Source of the DNA: Smithella sp.
GTDB lineage: Bacteria; Desulfobacterota; Syntrophia; Syntrophales; Smithellaceae
Reading direction: 5' to 3'
DNA: 64,000 nt
Assembly (NCBI GenBank): GCA_007244375.1
Contig: SCVW01000002.1
Coordinates: 1-64,000 of the forward strand
This document shows, one piece after another, positions 33,301 to 42,806 of the stretch. The notes beneath the pieces were generated by a model, which ran no database searches, was not told the DNA's origin, and worked only from the letters and a program-made list of their open reading frames with translations. The first letter of the stretch is position 1. Every line of letters begins with the position of its first letter. A program made the translations under genes and the position numbers.

Positions 33301-34074
33301 TTACTTAATCCTTAAAACTTTAATCATCTGTTTATGAATTAAACCGTTACTGGCTAGGAGGCTGGGCGATTGCAGATGCCATTTTTTGCCGGCAATGTCG
33401 GAAATTACGCCGCCCGCTTCTTCTACCATTAGACACCCTGCTGCTGTGTCCCATGGTTTTAATTTCAGTTCCCAAAATCCGTCAAATCTTCCCGCGGCAA
33501 GATAAGCAAGATCTAAGGCTGCCGATCCGGCGCGTCTGATAGCCTGAACTTTTACAGCCATTGCATTAAAGTAATCGAGATTGTTTTCTTTACTTTCACG
33601 AATATCGTAAGGAAATCCGGTAGCCAAAAGACTACGTGAAATATCCTTGACTGAAGAAACCTTTAATTTTTTATTGTTTAGATATGCTCCTTTACCGCGG
33701 ACAGCGACAAACATATCTTCCCTCATCGGGTCATAAATTACACCAAGAACAATTACACCTTCATTTTCCAACGCGATAGAAACACAAAAGACAGGGTATC
33801 CGTGGGAATAATTTGTTGTGCCGTCCAGAGGGTCGATTATCCAGCGCAATTTTCCGGTACCGGTGATTGCTGGAGATTCTTCCGATAAAATTCCATGATC
33901 GCAGGAATTACTTTTTATTGCATCAATAATCAAATCTTCAGACATTTTATCAGCTTCAGTGACAATGTTGATATCGCCTTTGTACTGAATTTTATGAGTA
34001 CTGTTAAACTTCTCTTTTAATAAAAACCCTGATTTAAGTGCTATATCAATGGCAAATCGTTTCCATTTCAGCAT
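33301..34074 (-). CDS. Inositol monophosphatase family protein (SuhB-like)
   Basis: 257 residues, typical length. Lithium-sensitive phosphatase motifs: VTEADKMSEDLII, GILSEESP (Mg2+-binding Glu), WIIDPLDGTTNYSHGYP (motif A, with both Asps), and KPWDTAAGCLMVEEAGG (motif B). Substrates can be inositol-1-phosphate, fructose-1,6-bisphosphate or others; SuhB proteins also bind ribosomal RNA antitermination complexes. Convergent with yjbQ; divergent from rodZ. Upstream of its start lies a palindrome at 34177-34192 shared with rodZ. Confidence 0.92.
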   Translation of the reverse strand: MLKWKRFAIDIALKSGFLLKEKFNSTHKIQYKGDINIVTEADKMSEDLIIDAIKSNSCDHGILSEESPAITGTGKLRWIIDPLDGTTNYSHGYPVFCVSIALENEGVIVLGVIYDPMREDMFVAVRGKGAYLNNKKLKVSSVKDISRSLLATGFPYDIRESKENNLDYFNAMAVKVQAIRRAGSAALDLAYLAAGRFDGFWELKLKPWDTAAGCLMVEEAGGVISDIAGKKWHLQSPSLLASNGLIHKQMIKVLRIK

Positions 34075-34176
34075 GGCAATACTCCTGTGGTAGTAAATTT
34101 GACTTTCGATAGTAAAAACAAATATAATTACAAAACAATCATTTGATAAATAAGGCTTGTTTTGATAAGTTGTGTT

Positions 34177-34192
34177 ACACTAAAATTAGTGT
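34177..34192. promoter_or_regulatory. Palindrome between suhB-like and rodZ-like genes
   Basis: ACACTAA-AA-TTAGTGT, perfect 7-bp arms with a 2-bp centre, in an AT-rich divergent spacer 42 bp before the rodZ start. GTGTTACAC, a smaller palindrome, overlaps its left end. Size and place suit an operator, though no regulator is encoded beside it. Confidence 0.4.
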
Positions 34193-34233
34193 TAAATAAA
34201 CACAAATAAAAATTTATTATATTCAATTAACGT

Positions 34234-35103
34234 ATGTTTGTAGAAAAAACGCCAAATGAATATTCGCAGGAATTAAAGGCAAAAAGAGAGACGTTGGGTC
34301 TTACTCTTTCCGATATATTCCAACGCACGCGTATAAGTGTCGCATATTTGCAGGCTATAGAAAATAACGAATTTCATTTGTTACCTGTTTCTGTTTATAC
34401 GAAAAATTTCATCAAAACTTACGCTCGTACTTTGGGTGTCGATAGCGAGCCAATACTTGCCAGTTATGAAAATTACCTGAACTCTCAGAAAGGCTTACAA
34501 ACACAATCTTCGAAAAACGATGCCCCGGAGAAGAAAAATATCTTTACAAGAATCGCCGGACTTAAAACTTATGGAGTTATTGCTGCTGTTTTAGTAATTA
34601 TCAGTATTGTGGCTTGGTTAATTTCTATACAGTATCGATCGTCTTCTGATATAATTAATTCCCAGGAAGGAATAACCGGCATTGTTGCGGGAAAAGGAGA
34701 ACAGAATACAAATTCTGCACTTGATGCTACAACCTCATCCGGTCAGCAGCTGGAAACTTCAGATATGGCGCAAAAAGTTAATGAGCAATCTCAAATCATG
34801 ACGCAGCCAGGTTCTTTAAAAGAAAAAAATCCACTAGATTCAAAGAGTGTTAAGCCTGTTGTCGATAACAAAGAAACCGTTCTCTTTATGATTAGCGCCA
34901 TTGAAGAAACATGGCTAAGAATCAGGGCTGATCAGAATCCATCTTTTCAAATCTTATTAAAAGCAGGAGAAAAGTATGAATTCAAGGCAGCAAGTGTTAA
35001 ATTGGAAATAGGCAATGCTGGTGGGATTAAGATACAATTTAAAGGTAAAAGCATGGAAAACCTGGGCAGGTCAGGACAGGTAATCCACTTGCGATTACCG
35101 TAA
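34234..35103 (+). CDS. rodZ: RodZ-like cytoskeletal/envelope protein
   Basis: 289 residues. N-terminal HTH (residues 11-75: LKAKRETLGLTLSDIFQRTRISVAYLQAIEN, VYTKNFIKTYARTLGVD), a linker, one membrane span (about 110-129, GVIAAVLVIISIVAWLIS), a Ser/Gln-rich periplasmic linker and a C-terminal DUF4115 domain (about 210-289, VLFMISAIEETWLRIRADQNPSFQILLKAGEKYEF). That order is diagnostic of RodZ, which links MreB filaments to the elongation machinery; its HTH contacts MreB rather than DNA. No mreB nearby. Start ATG 34234 lacks a strong Shine-Dalgarno. tatA follows 30 bp later. Confidence 0.88.
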   Translation: MFVEKTPNEYSQELKAKRETLGLTLSDIFQRTRISVAYLQAIENNEFHLLPVSVYTKNFIKTYARTLGVDSEPILASYENYLNSQKGLQTQSSKNDAPEKKNIFTRIAGLKTYGVIAAVLVIISIVAWLISIQYRSSSDIINSQEGITGIVAGKGEQNTNSALDATTSSGQQLETSDMAQKVNEQSQIMTQPGSLKEKNPLDSKSVKPVVDNKETVLFMISAIEETWLRIRADQNPSFQILLKAGEKYEFKAASVKLEIGNAGGIKIQFKGKSMENLGRSGQVIHLRLP

Positions 35104-35133
35104 CTTTTTAAATTAAATTAATGAGGTAATATT

Positions 35134-35328
35134 ATGTTTGGAATAGGAATGCCGGAATTAATAATAATACTAGTGATTATTTTAATTATTTTTGGTGTTG
35201 GGAAATTACCGGAAATTGGTTCAGCTCTTGGCAGAGGAATTAAAAACTTCAAAAAATCAATGAATGAAAGTAATGAAATTACAAACCAACAACAAAAGAA
35301 AGAAGAAGAGGAAAAAGAAAAAAAATAA
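35134..35328 (+). CDS. tatA: Twin-arginine translocase subunit TatA/TatE
   Basis: 64 residues. One N-terminal span ([15 protein letters not shown]) followed by the [23 protein letters not shown] amphipathic helix and a short charged tail ([12 protein letters not shown] type). This is a minimal TatA: the pore-forming subunit for folded-protein export. tatB/tatC are not in the window. Ends in an intrinsic terminator. Confidence 0.93.
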   Translation: MFGIGMPELIIILVIILIIFGVGKLPEIGSALGRGIKNFKKSMNESNEITNQQQKKEEEEKEKK

Positions 35329-35340
35329 ATTGTATAAAGT

Positions 35341-35374
35341 AAAAAAAGCGATTCATTACTGAATCGCTTTTTTT
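35341..35374. terminator. Bidirectional terminator between tatA and ssb
   Basis: AAAAAAAGCGATTCA (35341-35355), loop TTAC, TGAATCGCTTTTTTT (35360-35374): perfect 15-bp stem with A-run before and T-run after, suiting termination of tatA (rightward) and ssb (leftward). Confidence 0.9.
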
Positions 35375-35457
35375 GTCAGAACATATTCTTCTATTTTTTA
35401 ATTGGTTGAAATCGTCAATAAAATTAGATGTTACGGCAAATAAAAAGTTCATTTAAA

Positions 35458-35871
35458 TTAAAATGGGACGTCATCCAGTTGAGCATCGCCGTTATTTATG
35501 CCTCCCGGTGAGGCATCGAAAGATGAATCGCCAGTTTTATTTTGGCCTTTGGAATCGAGCATCTTCATATCACTGGCAATAATTTCCGTTGTGTAACGTT
35601 TAATGCCCTCCTTATCTTCCCAAGAACGGGTTTGAATGCGGCCTTCAATAAAAACCAGTTTCCCTTTTACAAGATAATTTCCGCATATTTCTGCCAGTTT
35701 TCTGTAGGTAACAATCTGGTGCCACTCGGTTCTTTGGACTTTTTCGCCGTTTTTATCTTTCCATTGCTCATCGGTGGCTATCCTAAAGGTAGTTACCATT
35801 GTCCCGTCCGGTGTATAACGTATATCGGGATCTTTTCCTAATCTACCGACTAATATGACCTTGTTTATCAT
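35458..35871 (-). CDS. ssb: Single-stranded DNA-binding protein
   Basis: 137 residues from ATG 35871, immediately preceded by GGAGGGGGAA; the frame extends 10 codons upstream without support, and MINKVILVGRLGKDP is the canonical SSB start. OB fold (about 1-108), with TWHQIVTYRKLAEICGNYLVKGKLVFIEGRIQTRSWED. A short Gly/Asn linker leads to the acidic tip QLDDVPF, the peptide that docks SSB-partner proteins. Essential for replication and repair. Monocistronic. Confidence 0.96.
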   Translation of the reverse strand: MINKVILVGRLGKDPDIRYTPDGTMVTTFRIATDEQWKDKNGEKVQRTEWHQIVTYRKLAEICGNYLVKGKLVFIEGRIQTRSWEDKEGIKRYTTEIIASDMKMLDSKGQNKTGDSSFDASPGGINNGDAQLDDVPF

Positions 35872-36049
35872 TTCCCCCTCCTTTGATAAAGGTTTTTGCA
35901 TAATACATAAATTTCTAATGGAGGCAAACTAATTTTATGCGGAAAATCCAAAAATATTATTAATCTTCTGCAATAACGTAATCATGATCATACTTGACTA
36001 TTTGGTAAAAAAAATATAGTTAAACAAACTTTCTGAAAGTGGAGAAATT

Positions 36050-37531
36050 ATGGAGGATAATGATCTTTTAAAGATCCGTTTGGAAAAAATATCTGATTTA
36101 AAAAATGCCGGAATTGATTTATATCCCAACGATGTCAAACCCCAAAATACAACGGCAGAAATAACTACTCAATTTGGATCTTCTACCGGCGATGAGCTGG
36201 CAAAATTAACGAAAAGTTTTTCTGTTGCCGGACGCTTGATGGCCATGCGTAACTTCGGCAAGGCTGCTTTTATAAAAATTCAGGATTATAAAGGTCAGAT
36301 TCAAGGTTATATCGCTAAAAACATCCTGAGTGAAGAAGATTATTTTGTTTTTAAAAAACTTGATATAGGTGATATTATTTATATTTCAGGCAAACTGTTC
36401 CGAACCAAAACCGAAGAATTGACTATTGAAGCACAAAAATTAACTTTGCTTTCCAAATCGATACGTCCTCTGCCGGAAAAATGGCATGGTCTTACCGATA
36501 TTGAAACCAGATATCGCCAGCGATATCTGGATTTAATAGCCAATTCCGAAGTTAAAGAAATATTTTACAGACGTAGTTGTATTATAAAACTTATCCGCCA
36601 ATTTATGGATGAACATGATTTCCTTGAGGTAGAAACACCGATGATGCAGCCACGAGCCGGTGGTGCTGCCGCCCGCCCTTTCAAAACTCATCATAACGCT
36701 CTGGATACTGATTTCTATCTAAGGATAGCCCCTGAACTTTATTTAAAACGTCTTGTTACCGGCGGTTTGGAGAGGGTTTACGAGATTAATCGAAATTTCC
36801 GTAATGAAGGCATTTCGACTTTTCATAATCCTGAATTTACCATGATGGAGTTCTATCAGGCATATAGTACTTATGAAGATTTAATGTCTTTAACTGAACA
36901 CTTATTTGTTTTTCTTGCCCAAAATATATTTGGAGGGATGAAATTTAATTATCAGAATACGGAAATTGATTTGACACCGCCCTGGCGGCGCGTTTCTGTA
37001 AAAGATACTCTTATACAAATAGCGGGAATGGAGCCATCAGCACTGGAAGATAAGGCCACGGCATTTGCCTTTGCCAAAAAGATTGGTTGTAAGGCTAATG
37101 ATACTGATCACTTAGAGAAAATTTTGATGGCCATTTTTGATGAGGTTGTTGAAAAAAAACTTATTCAACCGACATTCGTCACTCATTATCCTGTGATTAT
37201 TTCTCCTCTTTCCAGAAGGTCAAAAAATAATATTGAATTAACCGATCGCTTTGAGTTGTATATTTACGGAAGGGAAATTGCCAATGCGTTCTCCGAGCTA
37301 AACGATCCGGTTGATCAAAAAGAAAGGTTTCTGCAACAACTACGTGAAAGGGAAGCCGGTGACGAAGAAGCGCATGAGATGGATGAAGATTACATCCGGG
37401 CACTGGAGTACGCCATGCCGCCTACAGCCGGTGAAGGAATCGGTATTGATCGATTAGTAATGCTTTTTACGGATTCAGCTTCCATCAGGGATGTCATTTT
37501 ATTTCCTCTGTTGAAAACCAAGCAGGAATAA
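36050..37531 (+). CDS. lysS: Lysyl-tRNA synthetase (class II)
   Basis: 493 residues. OB-fold anticodon-binding domain (about 60-150; FSVAGRLMAMRNFGKAAFIKIQD) followed by the class II core: motif 2 NRNFRNEGISTFHNPEFTMMEFYQAY and motif 3 GEGIGIDRLVMLFT. GTGGAG precedes the ATG; TTGACT (35994-35999) and TATAGT (36015-36020) upstream could be its promoter, although with a short 15-bp spacer. Heads the long run of envelope genes reaching to 53.6 kb; in several deltaproteobacteria lysS likewise precedes lolCD. Confidence 0.96.
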   Translation: MEDNDLLKIRLEKISDLKNAGIDLYPNDVKPQNTTAEITTQFGSSTGDELAKLTKSFSVAGRLMAMRNFGKAAFIKIQDYKGQIQGYIAKNILSEEDYFVFKKLDIGDIIYISGKLFRTKTEELTIEAQKLTLLSKSIRPLPEKWHGLTDIETRYRQRYLDLIANSEVKEIFYRRSCIIKLIRQFMDEHDFLEVETPMMQPRAGGAAARPFKTHHNALDTDFYLRIAPELYLKRLVTGGLERVYEINRNFRNEGISTFHNPEFTMMEFYQAYSTYEDLMSLTEHLFVFLAQNIFGGMKFNYQNTEIDLTPPWRRVSVKDTLIQIAGMEPSALEDKATAFAFAKKIGCKANDTDHLEKILMAIFDEVVEKKLIQPTFVTHYPVIISPLSRRSKNNIELTDRFELYIYGREIANAFSELNDPVDQKERFLQQLREREAGDEEAHEMDEDYIRALEYAMPPTAGEGIGIDRLVMLFTDSASIRDVILFPLLKTKQE

Positions 37532-37595
37532 AGTGAAAACGTTAATTAATATTTTCCACAAAATTTAATTGGCCTCAAATAAAGGATTTAATACT

Positions 37596-38882
37596 TTGAT
37601 ACCTTATGAGTTTTTTATAAGTCGGCGTTATTTGAGTGCAAAGCGCAAACAGATATTTGTTTCGATTATTACGTTTATATCGATCTTCGGTATTTTTCTG
37701 GGCGTGGCGGCTTTGATCATCGTTCTGGCGGTTATGAATGGCTTTGAAGAAGACTTGCGTACGAAGATTTTGGGAATCAGGTCTCATATCGAATTAACGA
37801 CCGATATGACCGGTCCCATGAAGAATTACCAGCAAGTTCAGGAGAGAGTTGCCGATATAGAAGGAGTTGTTGCGTCAACTCCGTTTATTTACAGTCAGGC
37901 GATGATTCGTAATGGTAATGCTGTTACAGGAGTTGTCATGCGTGCGTTGGATACCCAAAGCGCTTTTAAAGTAATCAATCTGGGAAAAATAAAAGAAGGC
38001 AATATTGAGTATCTCAACAAAATTCCGCAAGAAGTTTCCAAAATCTATAAAAACGAGAATGTACCTCTTGAAGGAATTGTAATAGGCAAGGAAATGGCCC
38101 GGAATTTGGGAATTTTTCTTTATGATCCAATTACCATTATTTCTCCGGTAAGTATTTCCACTCCCATGGGAATGGTGCCCCGGATGAAAAAATTTATTGT
38201 TGTTGGTATATTCGAGTCCGGATTTTACGAATATGATTCTACATTGGCCTATTTATCTTTAAAAAGCTGCCAGGATTTTTTAAAGATGGGTGATACTGTT
38301 ACAGGCATTGATATTAAGGTAAACGATATTTACAAAGCCGATGTTGTTTCACATAAGATTCAAAACAAACTCGGGTTTCCCTTCTGGACGCAAAACTGGA
38401 TGCAGATGAATAAGAACTTTTTTTCCGCTTTAAAACTGGAAAAACGTGTCATGTTTATAATCCTGAGTTTAATAGTTCTTGTTGCTGCATTTAATATAAT
38501 AAGCGCTTTGATAATGATCGTTATGGAAAAAAGCAAAGATATCGCCATTTTAAAATCAATGGGGGCGACTTCCCGCAGCATTATGAAAATATTTATCTAT
38601 CAGGGTCTGATTGTAGGTGTTGTCGGTACGACTTTGGGATGTATTGCCGGTTTGACCATAGCTTTTAATATCCAGAAAGTATCGCTTTTTGTGGAGAAAA
38701 TATTTCACTTCAAGATTTTGCCCGGCGATGTTTATTACTTAAGTGAACTTCCATCAAAGGTTAATTATGGTGATGTTGCTATCATCGTTGCCGGTACTTT
38801 GCTTATTTGTTTTTTGTCGACAATTTACCCTTCTTTAAGGGCTTCAAAATCAGATCCTGCTGAAGCATTAAGATACGAATAG
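37596..38882 (+). CDS. lolC: Lipoprotein-releasing ABC permease LolC/LolE
   Basis: 428 residues. One N-terminal span (about 24-46), a periplasmic MacB/LolC-type domain of about 230 residues, and three C-terminal spans, with the SMGATSRSIMKIFIYQG coupling segment typical of FtsX/LolC permeases. Extracts mature lipoproteins from the inner membrane for LolA. TTG at 37596 is chosen (AAAGGA 10 bp before; gives LIPYEFFISRRYL, matching the family start) over the TTG nine codons upstream. Only one permease gene exists here, so a homodimer (LolF-like) is probable. lolD is 23 bp downstream. Confidence 0.92.
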   Translation: MIPYEFFISRRYLSAKRKQIFVSIITFISIFGIFLGVAALIIVLAVMNGFEEDLRTKILGIRSHIELTTDMTGPMKNYQQVQERVADIEGVVASTPFIYSQAMIRNGNAVTGVVMRALDTQSAFKVINLGKIKEGNIEYLNKIPQEVSKIYKNENVPLEGIVIGKEMARNLGIFLYDPITIISPVSISTPMGMVPRMKKFIVVGIFESGFYEYDSTLAYLSLKSCQDFLKMGDTVTGIDIKVNDIYKADVVSHKIQNKLGFPFWTQNWMQMNKNFFSALKLEKRVMFIILSLIVLVAAFNIISALIMIVMEKSKDIAILKSMGATSRSIMKIFIYQGLIVGVVGTTLGCIAGLTIAFNIQKVSLFVEKIFHFKILPGDVYYLSELPSKVNYGDVAIIVAGTLLICFLSTIYPSLRASKSDPAEALRYE

Positions 38883-38905
38883 AATTGAAATAGCGAAAAT
38901 AAAAT

Positions 38906-39577
38906 ATGATCAATCTGGAAAGTTTATCAAAAACATTTTTTAAAGACGGTAATAGAATTGAAGTCTTGCGCGGTCTTAATTTGAAAATTGATAAAGGTGA
39001 ATCCCTGGCTGTTCTCGGTGCCTCCGGTGCCGGCAAAAGCACACTTATTCATATTTTGGGTATATTGGATCATCCTACGGAAGGCCGCCTTTTAATTAAC
39101 GGAATAAATGTTTTTGAGTGGCCGGAAGAAAAAAGAGCTTGTTTTCGCAACTCAACAATTGGCTTCGTATTTCAGTTTAATAATTTGCTTCCGGAATTCA
39201 GTGCTTTGGAAAACGTTATGATGCCTGCCCTAATCAGCAGAATGTCCAGGAAGCAGGCATCAGAAAAAGCTTGCAAATTGTTGAGTGAAGTTGGATTAGA
39301 ACATAGAATAAAACACAGGCCTGGAGAACTATCCGGCGGTGAACAACAGCGTGTCGCTATCGCCCGCGCATTAATAATGGAGCCGGAAATATTGCTTGCC
39401 GATGAACCAACAGGAAATCTTGACACGGAAACAGGAAAAAAGATAGAAGACATTTTGATTAATTTAAATTTAACAAAGAGAATTACCCTTGTCACTGTGA
39501 CTCATAACAAATTGCTGGCAGAAAGGATGTCCGACAGGATTTCCCTTCGTGATGGGAGAATTTATGATTATAAATAA
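38906..39577 (+). CDS. lolD: Lipoprotein-releasing ABC ATPase LolD
   Basis: 223 residues. Walker [10 protein letters not shown], LolD/MacB-type Q-loop [19 protein letters not shown], signature [15 protein letters not shown], Walker [13 protein letters not shown]-loop VTHNK. Energises LolC for lipoprotein release. Its 3' end overlaps the start of bamA by 14 bp (ATG 39564 lies inside the last codons), which points to translational coupling of lipoprotein sorting and barrel assembly genes. Confidence 0.95.
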   Translation: MINLESLSKTFFKDGNRIEVLRGLNLKIDKGESLAVLGASGAGKSTLIHILGILDHPTEGRLLINGINVFEWPEEKRACFRNSTIGFVFQFNNLLPEFSALENVMMPALISRMSRKQASEKACKLLSEVGLEHRIKHRPGELSGGEQQRVAIARALIMEPEILLADEPTGNLDTETGKKIEDILINLNLTKRITLVTVTHNKLLAERMSDRISLRDGRIYDYK

Positions 39578-42206
39578 AATTGTTTGTCAAAGATGTTTGG
39601 TTTTTTTGCTTTTATTTTTCTTCTTTATCCCTTCGGTGTATTCCGGAGAAATAAAAAAAATTAGCATACTGCCTTTTGAAATTTACAGCAGTGGCAATAG
39701 TATGGCGATCAAAGAATCTTTGTATAAAAGCTTGAACGAAGAATTTAAAAAGGAAGAAGTTATTCAAATAATTCCGGCAGATGCTTTTCTTCAAAGCAAT
39801 TTTAAAATTGATGAGAAACAGGCAATTGAATACGGAAAATCTGTTGGTGCTGATTTTGTGGTTGTCGGCAGCTTGACCCAATTAGGTGAAGCTTTGAATA
39901 TTGATGCCAGAGTAATTGATGTAGATAATACCAATGTTTTGCCTATGGTTTTTGTTCAAGGCAAAGGATTGGCAAATCTTAATTTGTTAGTTGGAAAATT
40001 GAGAACAGAAATTCTTGTTCGAATCGGGCTTATTCAAAAAATAGCCAGAATTGAAATTCAGGGAAACCGGAAAATCGAAGCTTCTGCTATTCTTGCACAA
40101 ATCAAAAGTAAAGTGGGCAATAATTTCTCCGAAGCAAACGTTGCTTCTGATATAAAAACAATTTTCAGAATGGGCTATTTTTTGGATGTAACTGCTGAGT
40201 CGACATCAGTATCGGAAGGAAAAGTTATAACTTTCATTGTGCAGGAAAAAGGATTGATTTCGGATATTCAGATTAAAGGCAATAAAGCTTTAAGTAAAGA
40301 AGATATTCGGGAAGTCCTGACAATCAAGACCAGACAAAATTTAAATCAGGAAAAGATTAAAGAGGAGATAGAAAAGATAAAAACTCTTTATGACAATAAA
40401 GGCTATTACAATGCCGAAATAAAAGATAAAGTCGAACAGGATGGCAACGATTTCCGTGTAATTTTCGACATCAAAGAAAATGACCGGCTCTACGTCAAAT
40501 CGATTACTTTTGAAGGTAATGAAGCCTACTCTTCCAAGGAACTCAAAAATATGATGAGCACTTCGGAATACGGTCTTTTTCATTTCCTCACTGATTCCGG
40601 CCTGTTGAAAAGGGATCAACTTAAACAGGACATTGGTAGGTTGGCTGCATATTACTTCAACAATGGATTTATCAATGCCCAAATTGGTGAACCGGAAATA
40701 ACTATCGATAAGAAAGGAATTTATATAAAAATTAAAGTTAAAGAAGGCAAAAGATTTAAAATCGACAAAGTGGAAATTTCCGGTGATTTACTGGAAATGC
40801 CTAGAGAGGAGTTGTTGAAGACACTGAAAGTCAAAAAGAGTGATAATTATAACCGCGAAGCAATAATGAGAGATATCGATTTTCTTACCCAGGCTTGCAA
40901 TGACGAAGGTTATGCCAATGCCGATATTAATCCCCAAATTAATACCAGAGAAAATGAACAATTAATTGATATAGATTATCAAATAAATAAAGGTGACTTG
41001 GTTTATATTAATCGCATCAACATTTCCGGTAATAACATTACGCGTGACAAGGTTATAAGACGCCAGCTGGATATAGTTGAAGGGGATTTGTATTCCAGCA
41101 GTAAATTAAGAAGCAGCTATAGTAACCTAAACAGGCTGCGCTATTTTGAAGAAGTTGATTTTCAAACAGAAAAAGGTCCTGATAAAAAGGAAATGAACGT
41201 CAATATCCGGGTCAAGGAGAAAGGTACCGGTATGTTCATGATCGGTGCCGGTTATAGTGCTGCTGATCAGGCTGTTGTTATGGCGCAGATCACCCAGCAG
41301 AATTTTCTTGGCTACGGCCAGATTTTAAGTTTAAAGGCATCGTTAGGATCTACCACCAATAATATCGATTTGTCTTTTACGGAACCATGGCTTTTTGATA
41401 TCCCTCTCTGGTGCAAATTTGATATCTGGAAATATAAAAAAGAATACGATTCTTATACACTAGACACTCGGGGAGCCGGTCTTACTTTGGGGTATCCCCT
41501 TTTTGGAAAGATAGTAGGTTATTTAGGTTATAAACTTACAGCCGATGATATTACTGATGTTACAGCTACCGCCCCTCTTCAGATTATAGAGCAAGAAGGT
41601 CAGACGATCACCAGTGCTGTTACACTATCTTTAATTCGCGACACCACGAATGATTATATTTTCCCGTCTAAAGGAACAAAAACCAGTGTTTCAGTTACAC
41701 AGGCGGGGGGAATATTGAAAGGCGACACCAGTTATACACAATACGGCGCAAGCGAATTTATGTATTTCCCGTTTCCCTTGGATATTGTTTTGGGATTGAA
41801 GGGCAGGATAGGTTATATTCAGGGTCACGATGGGATAGAAATTCCCATTTTCAACAGGTACGTCTTGGGTGGTATTAATTCTCTGCGTGGTTTTCGCTAC
41901 GTTGGTCCTACTTATGCGGGAACGAGCGATGTAATTGGAGGTAATACCATGTTGATATTTAACGCCGAAATAATCTTTCCTTTTATTAAAGATGCAGGTA
42001 TGAAAGGCGTTATTTTTTACGATGCCGGCAATTCATGGAATGACGATTACGACATAGGTGATTTACGCCAGTCTGTAGGCTTAGGTCTGCGCTGGTATTC
42101 ACCTATCGGTCCTTTAAGACTTGAATACGGTCGGATTATTGATCGCAGAGGATTAAATGACGATTCCGACGGACGTTGGGAATTTACGATAGGAATGCCC
42201 ATGTAG
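39564..42206 (+). CDS. bamA: Outer-membrane barrel assembly factor BamA with extra N-terminal domain
   Basis: 880 residues from ATG 39564 (GGGAG 5 bp upstream). After a signal peptide (hydrophobic LVFLLLFFFFIPSVYSG), residues 30-155 form an extra periplasmic domain of TolB-N/FlgO type (ILPFEIYSSGN, KSVGADFVVVGSLTQLGEALNIDARVIDV). Five POTRA domains follow (about 162-570; repeated IxGNxxI starts) and then the 16-strand Omp85 barrel, with the LRGFRYVGP conserved in loop 6 and terminal strand ending WEFTIGMPM. Usual BamA is about 800 residues; the surplus equals the extra domain. Next to ompH/skp and lpxD as in most Gram-negatives. Confidence 0.94.
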   Translation: MIINKIVCQRCLVFLLLFFFFIPSVYSGEIKKISILPFEIYSSGNSMAIKESLYKSLNEEFKKEEVIQIIPADAFLQSNFKIDEKQAIEYGKSVGADFVVVGSLTQLGEALNIDARVIDVDNTNVLPMVFVQGKGLANLNLLVGKLRTEILVRIGLIQKIARIEIQGNRKIEASAILAQIKSKVGNNFSEANVASDIKTIFRMGYFLDVTAESTSVSEGKVITFIVQEKGLISDIQIKGNKALSKEDIREVLTIKTRQNLNQEKIKEEIEKIKTLYDNKGYYNAEIKDKVEQDGNDFRVIFDIKENDRLYVKSITFEGNEAYSSKELKNMMSTSEYGLFHFLTDSGLLKRDQLKQDIGRLAAYYFNNGFINAQIGEPEITIDKKGIYIKIKVKEGKRFKIDKVEISGDLLEMPREELLKTLKVKKSDNYNREAIMRDIDFLTQACNDEGYANADINPQINTRENEQLIDIDYQINKGDLVYINRINISGNNITRDKVIRRQLDIVEGDLYSSSKLRSSYSNLNRLRYFEEVDFQTEKGPDKKEMNVNIRVKEKGTGMFMIGAGYSAADQAVVMAQITQQNFLGYGQILSLKASLGSTTNNIDLSFTEPWLFDIPLWCKFDIWKYKKEYDSYTLDTRGAGLTLGYPLFGKIVGYLGYKLTADDITDVTATAPLQIIEQEGQTITSAVTLSLIRDTTNDYIFPSKGTKTSVSVTQAGGILKGDTSYTQYGASEFMYFPFPLDIVLGLKGRIGYIQGHDGIEIPIFNRYVLGGINSLRGFRYVGPTYAGTSDVIGGNTMLIFNAEIIFPFIKDAGMKGVIFYDAGNSWNDDYDIGDLRQSVGLGLRWYSPIGPLRLEYGRIIDRRGLNDDSDGRWEFTIGMPM

Positions 42207-42269
42207 AAAAAAACAGGAAACATGATCAAATTTGTTTTAATACAAATACAATAGGAGAGGAGATTTTAA

Positions 42270-42788
42270 ATGAAGAAAAGTATTTACCTAATGGCAGGAA
42301 TTATTTTTGTTTTTTTTATCTGTGGCACCAGTTCTTTTGCTGCGGATAAAGTTGGATTTATTAACCTGCAGGAAATAATGCAGAATTCCAATGCGGGTAA
42401 AAAAGCTGCAGATGATTTTAAGAAATTTTACGATAAAGAAACCCAGGATATCAAAACAGCGGAAAAAGAATTGAAGAAAATGAAAGAGGAACTGGATAAA
42501 CAAAGTTCCATCATGACGCAAAGTTCTCAAAAAGAAAAAGAATCTGCCTATCAGAAAAAATTGCGCGATTACCAATTACTGGTCAATGATACAAATGAAG
42601 AACTTAAGAAGCGTGACCAGGAAATGACTCAAAAATTGATGCCGGGAATAATGAAAATTGTTCGTGCTATCGCTGAAAAAGAAAAATATACACTGGTTAT
42701 TGATGTGGCGACTTTACCGATACCCTATTATGCGAAGGAAAATGATTTTAGCAAAAAGGTTATCGAGGAATTTAATAAAGTTAAATAA
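42270..42788 (+). CDS. skp: OmpH/Skp-family periplasmic chaperone
   Basis: 172 residues. Cleavable signal peptide (about 1-24, ending SFAA), then DKVGFINLQEIMQNSNAGKKA, a long charged coiled coil (about 50-125, K/E-rich) and the closing YTLVIDVATLPIPYYAK strand. Forms a jellyfish-like trimer that carries unfolded outer-membrane proteins to BamA, its upstream neighbour. GGAGAGGAG precedes the ATG. Confidence 0.93.
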   Translation: MKKSIYLMAGIIFVFFICGTSSFAADKVGFINLQEIMQNSNAGKKAADDFKKFYDKETQDIKTAEKELKKMKEELDKQSSIMTQSSQKEKESAYQKKLRDYQLLVNDTNEELKKRDQEMTQKLMPGIMKIVRAIAEKEKYTLVIDVATLPIPYYAKENDFSKKVIEEFNKVK

Positions 42789-42806
42789 CGGGATAATCTT
42801 CATTCA

